A DNA stretch of 64,000 nucleotides from positions 3,286,001-3,350,000 of the forward strand of contig NC_004663.1 in the NCBI RefSeq assembly GCF_000011065.1. Direction: 5' to 3'. A program made the translations under genes and the position numbers. Each line of letters starts with the position of its first letter. The first letter of the stretch is position 1. This document shows positions 15,756 through 23,895 of this stretch, one piece after another. The DNA comes from Bacteroides thetaiotaomicron VPI-5482 (GTDB lineage Bacteria; Bacteroidota; Bacteroidia; Bacteroidales; Bacteroidaceae). Under the pieces are notes generated by a model. It saw only the letters and a program-made list of their open reading frames with translations. It was not told where the DNA came from and did no database searches.

Positions 15756-16549
15756 AAAAGATTCATTACACGGACAACTACCTGCTGAAACCCTACCATC
15801 CCGTCACCATCCATGTTGCGGGTGCAGGGGGCACGGGATCACAGGTCATAACCAATTTGGCACGCATGAACGTCGCGTTGCAGGCACTGGGACACCCGGG
15901 CCTACATGTCACCGTATTCGATCCCGACATTATTACGGAAGCCAACATAGGACGCCAGCTCTTCAGTGAGATGGAACTAGGGCAAGGCAAGGCGACGGCG
16001 GCCGTCACACGCGTCAACCGTTTTTTCGGAACAACATGGACGGCGGAAAACTGCCGCTATCCCGTACGGAAAACACAGGAAAACGGAGATGACAGGACAA
16101 AGCCGGCAAATATCATCATCACCTGCACCGACAATACCCGCTCACGACTGGAACTGTGGAGATTCCTGAAAAAATACAGGGAGACCTCCGTAAACAATGA
16201 AAGGGCGGTTTATTACTGGATGGATTTCGGGAATGCGCAAACCACCGGGCAAGTCTTCATAGGTACTGTCCGCAACAAGATACGGCAGCCGGCATCAAAA
16301 GAATTCATGCCGGTACCCGGAATGAACGTCATCACCGAGGAGGTGAACTATTCCACAATAGAAGAGAAGGACTCCGAACCGAGCTGCTCACTGGCGGAAG
16401 CACTGGAAAGACAGGACCTGTACATCAACTCCATACTGGCACAAGTCGGCTGTGACATCCTATGGAGGATGTTCAAGGAAGGAAGAACCCTGTACCGGGG
16501 AGCATATATCAATCTGGACACACTCCGGGTTAATCCGATACCGGTATAA
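15752..16549 (+). CDS. PRTRC system ThiF-family (E1-like) adenylyltransferase
   Basis: 265 residues with a Rossmann nucleotide site GAGGTGS (24-30), the acidic strand end FDPDIITEANIGRQ (57-69, with the Asn and Arg that bind ATP in this family) and ITCTDNTRSR (123-132). A cysteine at 212 in EPSCSLAEALERQDLYIN is placed where E1-like enzymes carry the thioester Cys. Zinc-binding CxxC pairs are absent. The expected reaction is adenylation of the C-terminal Gly of the small PRTRC C protein and its transfer onward to protein B. It is the last gene of the row; a terminator follows. Confidence 0.85.
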   Translation: MKKIHYTDNYLLKPYHPVTIHVAGAGGTGSQVITNLARMNVALQALGHPGLHVTVFDPDIITEANIGRQLFSEMELGQGKATAAVTRVNRFFGTTWTAENCRYPVRKTQENGDDRTKPANIIITCTDNTRSRLELWRFLKKYRETSVNNERAVYYWMDFGNAQTTGQVFIGTVRNKIRQPASKEFMPVPGMNVITEEVNYSTIEEKDSEPSCSLAEALERQDLYINSILAQVGCDILWRMFKEGRTLYRGAYINLDTLRVNPIPV

Positions 16550-16570
16550 GCCATGTGAAACAGACAGCCG

Positions 16571-16620
16571 CCCTTGCCGCCAACAGTTGCTGCGGCAAGG
16601 GAAGCATCGGTATTTTTTTT
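16571..16620 (+). terminator. Terminator after the PRTRC operon
   Basis: A perfect 10-bp stem CCCTTGCCGC / GCGGCAAGGG (16571-16580 and 16592-16601), then a T8 run at 16613-16620. It lies between the plus-strand operon and the convergent NYN gene. Confidence 0.7.
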
Positions 16621-16646
16621 CAATCCGTATAAAACCGGAACCGGAT

Positions 16647-17348
16647 TCAGGATTTAATCCGCACTAATCCGGCAACACCCTTCCCCGTTTTAACCAGTTC
16701 GTATTTCTCAAGCCTTTCATACAATTTGCCGAGCGTCCTGCAGCCATACCTTTTCACTTTGAATTTGGGCATCAGCTTCTTCAGCACCCCTCCAATCAAA
16801 GACAAGCTGACCTCCGCCTTACCGTCAGCAGCCTGTTCAAAAGCCTTATCAAAGTATTCCATATCTCTTTGAATAAAAAATTCAGGTGTATTTTCCTGAA
16901 AAGGCTTCTCCTCCTTCCGGTCAGCCAATAGAAACTCAGTACAGGAACGTACCAGTGCCGCCGGAGTCTTTCCCTCCCCGTAACCGAGGACCGTCAGACC
17001 ACTCTCCCTGATACGTTGTGCCAGCAGGGTATAATCCCCGTCACTGGCGACCAGACAAAAACAACCGACCCGCCCCTCATGAAGGATGTCCATCGCATCC
17101 ATAACCAACGCGATATCCGTCGTATTCTTTCCCGGCACAAAAGAGGAAGCCTGCACCATCCTGAACGAATAATCCCTTGCCGCATCCTTCCAACCGGAAA
17201 GGGATTTTTTAGTCCAGTCACCATATATACGTCTCACAACGGCAGCACCATAGCGGGATACGAACCGCATCACATCTTCCATCTTCTCGGAAGAAGCATT
17301 ATCGCCGTCAATCAAAACCGCGACAGACAAATCTTTTTCTTTTTTCAT
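16647..17348 (-). CDS. NYN-domain (PIN-like) nuclease with C-terminal LOTUS/OST-HTH domain
   Basis: 233 residues. The NYN domain (about 8-150) shows the acidic metal-binding set: VAVLIDGDNAS, NTTDIALVMDAMD and FCLVASDGDYTLLAQRI. The strand YGEGKTPAALVRSCTEF closes the fold. A winged-helix-like OST-HTH domain at the C-terminus (about 165-232) ends with YERLEKYELVKTGKG. NYN proteins are usually Mg-dependent ribonucleases; LOTUS domains bind RNA, and G-rich RNA in some cases. It points towards the PRTRC operon from the other strand and shares its GC-rich base use. The target is unknown. CAAAAATA at 17366-17373 could serve as its -7 box. Confidence 0.85.
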   Translation of the reverse strand: MKKEKDLSVAVLIDGDNASSEKMEDVMRFVSRYGAAVVRRIYGDWTKKSLSGWKDAARDYSFRMVQASSFVPGKNTTDIALVMDAMDILHEGRVGCFCLVASDGDYTLLAQRIRESGLTVLGYGEGKTPAALVRSCTEFLLADRKEEKPFQENTPEFFIQRDMEYFDKAFEQAADGKAEVSLSLIGGVLKKLMPKFKVKRYGCRTLGKLYERLEKYELVKTGKGVAGLVRIKS

Positions 17349-17405
17349 ACCGAATCCTTAAGCTGCAAAAATATAACAGGTTCCCGCAAATATAAATAAT
17401 TGAAC

Positions 17406-17699
17406 CTATTTTTTCTTTCCCCTATGCCGCAAAAAATCCTGTATTTCCGAACTACGATAAAAATTCTTCCCGTTCTCGTCCGTCTGGTAGTAGCGGATAA
17501 GCCCCTTTTCACGGTAACGGGCAATGGTCCGTTGCGTCACGCCCAGAAGTTGCGCAAGGTCACAGTTATCCAGCAAGGTGTCGCCGTCCAGGCAGTCTTT
17601 CAGGCGGTTCATACGGTCAAGTTTCTTTTCAAGGCGATTAAAACCTTCCACCATAGTCATGATCATTTTCTCAAGTACCTCATTATCTATATACATCAT
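17406..17699 (-). CDS. Helix-turn-helix protein (HTH_17-like)
   Basis: 97 residues. An N-terminal helical part (MMYIDNEVLEKMIMTMVEGF, then NRLEKKLDRMNRLKD) precedes a MerR/excisionase-like domain (LLDNCDLAQLLGVTQRTIAR, YREKGLIRYYQ, KNFYRSSEIQDFLRHR). Such proteins on Bacteroides elements act as regulators or excision factors. It lies upstream of the NYN gene on the same strand, 57 bp apart, and diverges from the two HTH genes to the right. Confidence 0.8.
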   Translation of the reverse strand: MMYIDNEVLEKMIMTMVEGFNRLEKKLDRMNRLKDCLDGDTLLDNCDLAQLLGVTQRTIARYREKGLIRYYQTDENGKNFYRSSEIQDFLRHRGKKK

Positions 17700-18046
17700 G
17701 GCATATCCTCCATTGTTTTAAAAAGTGATTACCTGAATACTCTTCCTGTGCGCATTACAAGAGTATATTACACTATAATGAAAATTACATGCCGGATTCA
17801 AAAAAACGAATCCATCTTTTTACATAACATTCTAATTCACAAAGAAATATAAAATAAAAAATTACAAAAAGCACTGTAAAATGTAATCCCGGATGTTGTA
17901 AAGTCCGGGTACAATTTGTAAATACGACTTACAACTCGACCAGCTATCCGTGAAATCTGACGACATCTGCTGACACCTGTAGTCAGAGACTTGGAGACAA
18001 ACATGCCGGCAGTATACCTTTACATCGGACAAAAAATCAAAAGCTT
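17700..18046. other. Divergent regulatory region between HTH genes
   Basis: 347 bases with no gene. The region is AT-rich on the left. It holds repeated TGTAAA/TTACAA words (17860-17935), a CCCGGA/TCCGGG hairpin near 17890-17908, and copy 2 of the TGACATCT-type site (17961-17978). It probably contains both divergent promoters and operators. Confidence 0.5.
17961..17978 (+). promoter_or_regulatory. Repeated operator-like site, copy 2
   Basis: CGACATCTGCTGACACCT matches copy 1 at 7717-7734 in 16 of 18 positions. It lies about 70 bp before the HTH gene at 18047. Confidence 0.45.
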
Positions 18047-18334
18047 ATGGAAGTGATCAGTATCGAAGCCGCAACATTTGAAGAAATGAAGCAGGCGTTA
18101 AGCTCAATCATCCGGGATATCCGGACAGGAAGAGGAATACGGCAGGAGGAAAGACTGACGGAATGGATGGATAATCAGGAAGCATGCATTATGATGGATA
18201 TCTCTCCAAGGAAGTTGCTTACTTTGCGCAGCACGGGAAAAATCCCGTACAGCAGGATAGACAGGAAAATCTATTACCGGAAAAAAGACATCGTCACATA
18301 CATGGAAGGAGTGTTACAAAAAGGAAACAATTAA
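18047..18334 (+). CDS. Small HTH protein, excisionase-like (first of a pair)
   Basis: 95 residues. An N-terminal helix (ATFEEMKQALSSIIRDI) is followed by an HTH_17-type domain: LTEWMDNQEACIMMDISPRK, LLTLRSTGKIPYSRID, KIYYRKKDIVTYME. Basic and small, like the Xis2c/Xis2d proteins of CTnDOT-type elements. It is followed 10 bp later by a second protein of the same kind. A role in excision or in control of island genes is inferred from family and setting only. Confidence 0.78.
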   Translation: MEVISIEAATFEEMKQALSSIIRDIRTGRGIRQEERLTEWMDNQEACIMMDISPRKLLTLRSTGKIPYSRIDRKIYYRKKDIVTYMEGVLQKGNN

Positions 18335-18344
18335 ACAAAGAAAT

Positions 18345-18638
18345 ATGGCACATGACTTACTGACAAGGGAAAGTCCGGAAATTATCCGGTTCTTTCAGGA
18401 CATTGGACACATCACTGAACTCTTAAGAAGCGAACCGGACAGATACAGACCTATCCTGAACGGTGACAGGTACATCACCGAAGCTGAACTGTCCGAATCA
18501 CTGAAGATAACACGCCGGACACTGGTTGAACACAGGACAACCGGGCTTATCCCCTATTACCGGCTGGGAGGCAGGATACTTTATAAAGAGAAGGATATTA
18601 TAAAACTGCTGGATGAAAACAGGCTGGAAGCTTTTTAA
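18345..18638 (+). CDS. Small HTH protein, excisionase-like (second of a pair)
   Basis: 97 residues, same design as its neighbour: a helical lead (SPEIIRFFQDIGHITELLRS) and an HTH domain (ITEAELSESLKITRRTLVEH, RTTGLIPYYRLGGRILYKEK, DIIKLL). The pair resembles the twin xis genes seen on Bacteroides conjugative transposons. It is the last GC-rich island gene; DNA to the right turns AT-rich at once. Confidence 0.78.
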   Translation: MAHDLLTRESPEIIRFFQDIGHITELLRSEPDRYRPILNGDRYITEAELSESLKITRRTLVEHRTTGLIPYYRLGGRILYKEKDIIKLLDENRLEAF

Positions 18639-18723
18639 AAGCCGGCAGTATAGAAGAGAACGTCTTCGGAAATTTTCCTAAAGACGTTCTCTTCATATAT
18701 ATGCCATTCATTCCAGCATAAAT

Positions 18724-18808
18724 GAATACATTATAAAGTTTTCTGTAATTTTATGCCAATACTATTTGGAGGAATCGAACCTTTTCCATATCTTTGCACC
18801 GTCAAAAA
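18724..18808 (+). promoter_or_regulatory. tRNA-type promoter, copy A of an ~85-bp repeat
   Basis: Contains TTTG (18765-18768), N20, then TATCTTTG (18789-18796), a perfect Bacteroides promoter, followed by CACCGTCAAAAAAA. About 80% of this stretch, and nearly all of the 18770-18808 part, is repeated at 30678-30764 in front of tRNA-Pro. Here no intact tRNA follows, only a 3' end at 18931. Confidence 0.75.
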
Positions 18809-18930
18809 AATAACAGCGATAAAGATTGAAATAGTTGAAATTAGAAATATGGCTAATTCAATGGTTTTGATTTTAACGATATAAGATTTAGTGCTGTCTA
18901 TCAGGACTTTAAAAACAAAGAACTTTAAAT

Positions 18931-18953
18931 GTTCGATTCCTGGTGGCACCACC
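18931..18953 (+). tRNA. Isolated tRNA 3' end (probable attachment-site remnant)
   Basis: GTTCGATTCCTGGTGGCACC followed by ACC reads as a T-loop (TTCGATT), T-stem 3' strand (CCTGG), acceptor 3' strand (TGGCACC), discriminator A and CC. It would pair with a tRNA starting GGTGCCA (tRNA-Phe in many Bacteroidetes, from memory). The preceding bases cannot form the T-stem, so the rest of the tRNA is missing. Integrases often use such 3' ends as att sites, and a tyrosine recombinase gene starts 377 bp away. Confidence 0.6.
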
Positions 18954-18975
18954 TTTTAAAAAGCAAGACAATATT

Positions 18976-19015
18976 AATCCCTGATTTTTTTCAAAATTCA
19001 GGGATTTTTCTTTTT
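18976..19015 (+). terminator. Terminator after the tRNA remnant
   Basis: AATCCCTGA, loop of T/A, TCAGGGATT, then TTTCTTTTTC. A strong rho-independent signal, as expected downstream of a tRNA unit. Confidence 0.75.
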
Positions 19016-19329
19016 CTGGAACAGGTAAAACCAATAGGAATGAGAATCAACATAAATATGATACCATTCTGCAATTGATTTTGGTACAGCATTTATTCAA
19101 TCATTATCTCATGTTAAGCAACAGCTTTTCGCCCACTTTAAAATTCATTTAATGAACAAACTTTTTCTATAGCAAATATGTTTTCTATTATCCTAAATGA
19201 ATGATAAATAAAAATGTTTCCATCAGGCATTTTTTCTGTATGACAAAGGATTAATTTTATAAAAAGACAGATAAATGCTCATTTGTTATATTCATTTATT
19301 TATAGTTTAATATAACAAATCATGTAGAT
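19016..19329. other. AT-rich leader region of the recombinase gene
   Basis: 314 bases without a gene. The only clear structure is a perfect 12-bp inverted repeat, ATTTGTTATATT at 19281-19292 and AATATAACAAAT at 19309-19320. It ends 9 bp before the recombinase start and may be an operator or an RNA hairpin that limits translation. Confidence 0.55.
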
Positions 19330-20541
19330 ATGGCAACAATAAAAATCAAATTCCGTACCTCTTCCGTGAAAACAAAAGAAGGCGTATTGTTCTATCAAAT
19401 CATTCATGCCAGAGTAACCAGGCAAATCAATACCGGCTATAAAATTTTTCCTTCAGAATGGGATAAGCATTTGGCTTGCATCATTCTTCCGGACAATAAT
19501 GACATAAGACGACGTTTTCTCGCTCAACTAACAAGCCGAATAGCAGAAGACATGCATAGACTGAAAAATATCATTTCAAAACTTGAACATTCGGGCAATC
19601 CTTTTACCTCCGGAAAAATAATAGAGCTATTCCGTATTCCCCCCATCAATAAATACAGTTTTCTATCATTCGCACAAGATCTTATTATACAACTAAAACA
19701 AATCGGCAAAGAACGCACTGCCGAGTCTTATGCCTCAGCATACAACAGTTTCAAGCGTTTTATGGACAATAATGGTGACGTTCTACTTGAAGATGTAAAT
19801 TCCAATCTGATGATAAAATATGAAATATACCTTAAAAACTGCGGTGTCTGTCCAAACAGCTGTTCATATTATATGCGGAATCTCCGAGCAATATACAATC
19901 GTGCTGTAGAAAAAGAGTTAACACAACAACAATATCCGTTCAAGTATGTGTATACCGGTATTGACAAAACAGTAAAACGAGCTGTATCTCTAAAAACAAT
20001 TCGCCAAATACAAAATTTAGATCTGAGCACAAACCCTTTGATGGATTATGCAAGAGACATCTTCATGTTCTCGTTCTACACCCGCGGAATGTCGTTCATT
20101 GACATGGCATATCTGAAAAAGAAAGATCTGCAGAATGGAGTTCTGTCCTATCGCAGACATAAAACCGACCAACAATTGTTCATTAAGTGGGAAAAGCCCA
20201 TGCAAAAAATTGTCGATAAATATAACACTATAGAAAGCTCTTATCTACTACCTATCATCAAAAACAACGGTAAAGACCCAAGAAGAGAATATAAAAATGC
20301 CTCACATTTGATTAATAGAAAGCTGAAGGTAATAGGACAAATGTTAGAGATCCCCGTCACACTAACAACATATGTCGCCCGCCATGCATGGGCAAACATT
20401 GCCAAGAGTAAAAATATCTCTATCTCGGTTATTAGCGAAGCTATGGGACATGACTCCGAAAACACAACACGTATTTATCTAGCCTCGTTAGACGCCTCCA
20501 TAGTGGATAAAGCAAACAGTATTATACTTAAATCATTATAG
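19330..20541 (+). CDS. Tyrosine site-specific recombinase (candidate fimbrial DNA invertase)
   Basis: 403 residues with the Bacteroidetes arm-binding start MATIKIKFRTSSVKTKEGVL, a SAM-like core domain (about 108-205) and a catalytic domain. Visible residues are Arg252 (FYTRGMSFIDMAYL), Lys278 (RRHKTDQ), Arg351 (TYVARHAWANIA, with Tyr in place of the usual first His), His374 (AMGHDSENTTRIY) and nucleophile Tyr383. Enzymes of this type in Bacteroides act as DNA invertases that switch surface genes, or as island integrases. The adjacent fimbrial operon has inverted repeats around its promoter (30290-30498), making invertase a good guess. It is convergent with the fimbrial operon. Confidence 0.88.
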   Translation: MATIKIKFRTSSVKTKEGVLFYQIIHARVTRQINTGYKIFPSEWDKHLACIILPDNNDIRRRFLAQLTSRIAEDMHRLKNIISKLEHSGNPFTSGKIIELFRIPPINKYSFLSFAQDLIIQLKQIGKERTAESYASAYNSFKRFMDNNGDVLLEDVNSNLMIKYEIYLKNCGVCPNSCSYYMRNLRAIYNRAVEKELTQQQYPFKYVYTGIDKTVKRAVSLKTIRQIQNLDLSTNPLMDYARDIFMFSFYTRGMSFIDMAYLKKKDLQNGVLSYRRHKTDQQLFIKWEKPMQKIVDKYNTIESSYLLPIIKNNGKDPRREYKNASHLINRKLKVIGQMLEIPVTLTTYVARHAWANIAKSKNISISVISEAMGHDSENTTRIYLASLDASIVDKANSIILKSL

Positions 20542-20562
20542 TATACCAAAAGAGTATTGACG

Positions 20563-20598
20563 GGGCTGACCCAAAAGTCAGCCCTTAGTTTTCCAATG
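20563..20598 (+). terminator. Terminator between recombinase and fimbrial operon
   Basis: GGGCTGAC, loop CCAAAA, GTCAGCCC, then TTAGTTTTCC. The hairpin sits between convergent genes and may serve both. Its sequence recurs in variant form near 45303 and 55270-55480. Confidence 0.65.
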
Positions 20599-20622
20599 CT
20601 ACATTATTAATAAATAAGATTA

Positions 20623-23600
20623 TCATGGCTCTACACAACGGATAAAGCATGCATCACTTTTAGGCGTTTCTATTTTATTTTCACCAGTAAGAGTTGCGTA
20701 AACATTACTTTTAGAAATCAAATTAAAATCAAAAGAGAAGTAATTAATATCCCACGCCATAATATCACTTTCTCCATCGCGCCCTGGTGGATATATCTGC
20801 TGTAACCAATAGATAGCCCCCGGACGCATATACAAATCATAAAACAAAGGTTTCTCATCACCTGCCGTCATATTGAATTTATCACTACGTCCAGCAGAAT
20901 AACGGAGTACAACTGTATTCTTTGTCTCACCATGTATATAGCCCTGACCAGTAACTACGCCCTGCCAATTTTTCATATCACCATATCCTTGTTTTCTATG
21001 TCCATAGCCTGACGCTCCTATCGGAAAGAATAGATTCCGCCCATCCGTTTTATTATATATAAAACAACCACGCATACCATATGTGCCGAAACTATCATAA
21101 CGATATCCGTATACTTCATTGATATTGGAAAGTGTTTCCTCGGCATCATCACCATAGAGTACACCATAGCCCATTTCTATATCCTTGCTTTTATACAATA
21201 CATTATAATCATCGTAATTGGCAATTTCCACTTCTTTTCCATTAATTTTAGGCTTTTCAAAAGGGGTATTAAAAGGCTGAGATGTGATTTCATCCCACAA
21301 TTTAGTAGTCCCTTTTCCAGCAATCTCTAGTGGCTTGGCTTTATCATCTTTAAAGTCTTTCGGCTGCACTTCTATCCAATATTCTTTCTCATGTTTATTA
21401 CTTGACGCATCAATTGGTTCATTCAGATTTCCCCACTTAAACAATGACCCTTCTTCTACCGGCGAATCTGTTTCCTCCGTAGGAGTCTTCATATTAAACG
21501 TATGCCAAGCCCGCCCTTCGTCAAGCAAAGCTACAGGAGCATAGCCCTGGCGGACAAATATAAGGTGATTGCAAGTATTGTTGTGATAACTGACACGAAT
21601 AACGGCATGGCGGGATTCATTTTCTGCACATGTACCATTGAACGTAATTTTGAAATCAATTACTGAACCGGAAAGCCCCTTAAGTGTACCATGTTCATCT
21701 ATACTCGTGTACTTGTTACTACTACTTTTTTCTAACTTCACAAATCCTTCGTGCGTTGTCGCTGCAACAACAGCTTCCCAAGCCCCCTCGGAAGTAAATT
21801 CTTCGAAATTTGTAGCATTCTCCCGTGCCAAACGTTTTAAAACAACATGGAAAGGCTTGTCATTATTATGCCGTCGATATATTCCTTTAGGATTGACTAC
21901 GCGACGTACCTGGAATATATCAACTATTTCTGTTAATGGCTCACCCTGCGATAAAGTCGCGGTTATTTTTATTTTTGCCTGACGCCGGTAGGCTACATAT
22001 GGATTATTCCCGGTATAACTAGTTTTTGCAATCATCTGTTTCGCACGTGTATATAAAGGTATACTCATATGAAGTATATTCGTCCCCTCTTCTTTACGCA
22101 CAGAATAATTACCATATTCAGTATCTTCGTGAATGCCTGGATCTACGGCATATTCGCGATTTCCTCGTTGAGTTCGGTTATAGTATTCCTGGTTGCTTTC
22201 TGCATAAACAATACCTGAATCCTCATTAGCATCTGCTTTTGTTGTCGTAAGTATGGTTGCAGTAGTACGGCGCAAAGAAAGAAATCCATTCCATACATTC
22301 TTGCCTTCCAAATCAAAATGATAATAATCAAAATTATTAGCATCTGCACCAATAGGCGCCCAACCATTGTTGAGTATTTCCGCTTTCACACTTTCCACTT
22401 TCGCATAACCAGGATTTATTTTTATAGGCAAATCCATCGTTCTGTTATATAAATAGGAAATATAATAGGGATTGGGCACCTCAATACCTGGTTCCGGTTC
22501 AGCATATTCGATATGCCAGTCTGCATCATTTGCAAAATTTTTAAATTTCAATGTAAGTTTATAGTGATGATTACGTTCGGCATCATAGTTTGTTGTAATG
22601 TTTTTACCAAGCATAAAACGGTATTTAATATCACCACTACCTACTTTTTCTTCATTAATAGAACGATAATAAGCGTCTACTTCAATATATGTACCATAAG
22701 GTACGTTATCTTTTGGTCTATATTTTGAATAATCTTTGTCCGGCTGTTGCAGATGAGGAGGTAATCCGGGATGATCCAGTTCTTTATCTCCATCTGCATC
22801 CTGGCGTTTATCATATGGCTGGTCCCCCTGCATATTCTCATAGAAAAACAAAGCATCAGCTGCCTCTTCGTGTCCATATTTAAAAGTTCCATTCTCTTCA
22901 CACGGGTAATAAGCTCTCCCCGTAGCTAAACGTACCGGATAAAATTCGTCAAATGCAGGTGGGGTAGTTCCTGTATAATACTTTATGATTTCTCCGTCTT
23001 TTATTAAAGACGATTGTTCATCTTCACTTGGTGTGTTTGTTTTTCCCAAGTAGCAATTAACAGGAATATCCTTTATCTGAACCGATTTCAAATAAATAAA
23101 AACTCCTTCTTTCAATCCAGTGGCATCATAAGCAATGGTTACTTTGGAAGCTGCGCGGCGAATCCATGCGTGCAATTCCATATCTTTCTTATTTATAGCT
23201 ACTCGTGAAGCTTCCGTATTGCGGTTAGCCCCCGCAGGTGCATTCTCTTTTGTTGTGAAGTAGCCAAACATCTGATGGTTTTTAGTAGCTCTTGTCACTT
23301 TTCCATCAGCAGTTTCTTCTGTCGCGAACCAGTTTTCTGCTTCCCATGTCAGATTAATCGATTTCAGTTTATCGACTGTTTGTATATTATCTTTTTCTAA
23401 CTCAGCCAAGTTACCCATATTTGCTACCGCATACATATAATAATAGCCGTAAGGAACTTGAGCTAACTTGAAGGTAGCCCGTTTGGTTTTGGCTTCCGCC
23501 GTTTTGCCTCCTTCCGCATCTGTGTCTGCACGGTCAATATCATCAACATCGAATCTATCTGTAGTTTCCGTTGAAGCAGTACCTTTCGGAAGAAGATAGT

Positions 23601-23850
23601 ACGATTTCACCAGATTTCCTTCCTCATCATACAGCAACACACAAAGATCATTGATGTCTTTGATTACATCTCCTGCCGTACGAGTGTTTACATCCAGAGC
23701 CGGCCGAAGAGGAAGAAACTCTACAGTAGCACTCACACTGACTTCTCCTTCCGGCATTCTTTCGCCTTCGTTGTTCAGCCAATCATCCGTACAGGCAGTC
23801 AAGACAAATATCAGCATACCTGTAAGACTATAAATAATGTTGCGTTTCAT
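20623..23850 (-). CDS. Large fimbrial tip-type lipoprotein (DUF4906-like)
   Basis: 1075 residues. A lipoprotein signal ends in the lipobox LTAC (about residue 20), so it is secreted and lipid-anchored. The first ~450 residues resemble FimA/Mfa1-type domains (INDLCVLLYDEEGNLVKSYY, YGYYYMYAVANMG, WIRRAASKVTIAYDATG). The rest holds Ig-like and DUF4906-type regions ending with the conserved aromatic-rich close YGHRKQGYGDMKNWQG ... CFIRCVEP. Long proteins of this sort at the end of Bacteroides fimbrial operons are thought to be tip adhesins. It is the last gene, 45 bp after its neighbour. The ligand is unknown. Confidence 0.82.
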   Translation of the reverse strand: MKRNIIYSLTGMLIFVLTACTDDWLNNEGERMPEGEVSVSATVEFLPLRPALDVNTRTAGDVIKDINDLCVLLYDEEGNLVKSYYLLPKGTASTETTDRFDVDDIDRADTDAEGGKTAEAKTKRATFKLAQVPYGYYYMYAVANMGNLAELEKDNIQTVDKLKSINLTWEAENWFATEETADGKVTRATKNHQMFGYFTTKENAPAGANRNTEASRVAINKKDMELHAWIRRAASKVTIAYDATGLKEGVFIYLKSVQIKDIPVNCYLGKTNTPSEDEQSSLIKDGEIIKYYTGTTPPAFDEFYPVRLATGRAYYPCEENGTFKYGHEEAADALFFYENMQGDQPYDKRQDADGDKELDHPGLPPHLQQPDKDYSKYRPKDNVPYGTYIEVDAYYRSINEEKVGSGDIKYRFMLGKNITTNYDAERNHHYKLTLKFKNFANDADWHIEYAEPEPGIEVPNPYYISYLYNRTMDLPIKINPGYAKVESVKAEILNNGWAPIGADANNFDYYHFDLEGKNVWNGFLSLRRTTATILTTTKADANEDSGIVYAESNQEYYNRTQRGNREYAVDPGIHEDTEYGNYSVRKEEGTNILHMSIPLYTRAKQMIAKTSYTGNNPYVAYRRQAKIKITATLSQGEPLTEIVDIFQVRRVVNPKGIYRRHNNDKPFHVVLKRLARENATNFEEFTSEGAWEAVVAATTHEGFVKLEKSSSNKYTSIDEHGTLKGLSGSVIDFKITFNGTCAENESRHAVIRVSYHNNTCNHLIFVRQGYAPVALLDEGRAWHTFNMKTPTEETDSPVEEGSLFKWGNLNEPIDASSNKHEKEYWIEVQPKDFKDDKAKPLEIAGKGTTKLWDEITSQPFNTPFEKPKINGKEVEIANYDDYNVLYKSKDIEMGYGVLYGDDAEETLSNINEVYGYRYDSFGTYGMRGCFIYNKTDGRNLFFPIGASGYGHRKQGYGDMKNWQGVVTGQGYIHGETKNTVVLRYSAGRSDKFNMTAGDEKPLFYDLYMRPGAIYWLQQIYPPGRDGESDIMAWDINYFSFDFNLISKSNVYATLTGENKIETPKSDACFIRCVEP

Positions 23851-23895
23851 ATTTTCCTGTATAAAGTTATTTAAGGAAATCTTTCCTTTCTTTTT

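Noticed and set aside
12565..16549. Classical PRTRC partition set with ParB
   Set aside because: No ParB-related gene is found; only E, C, F, B and ThiF can be supported.
7837..18638. Complete conjugative transposon
   Set aside because: No relaxase, coupling protein, transfer genes or clear paired attachment sites; only an accessory/excision-type core is present.
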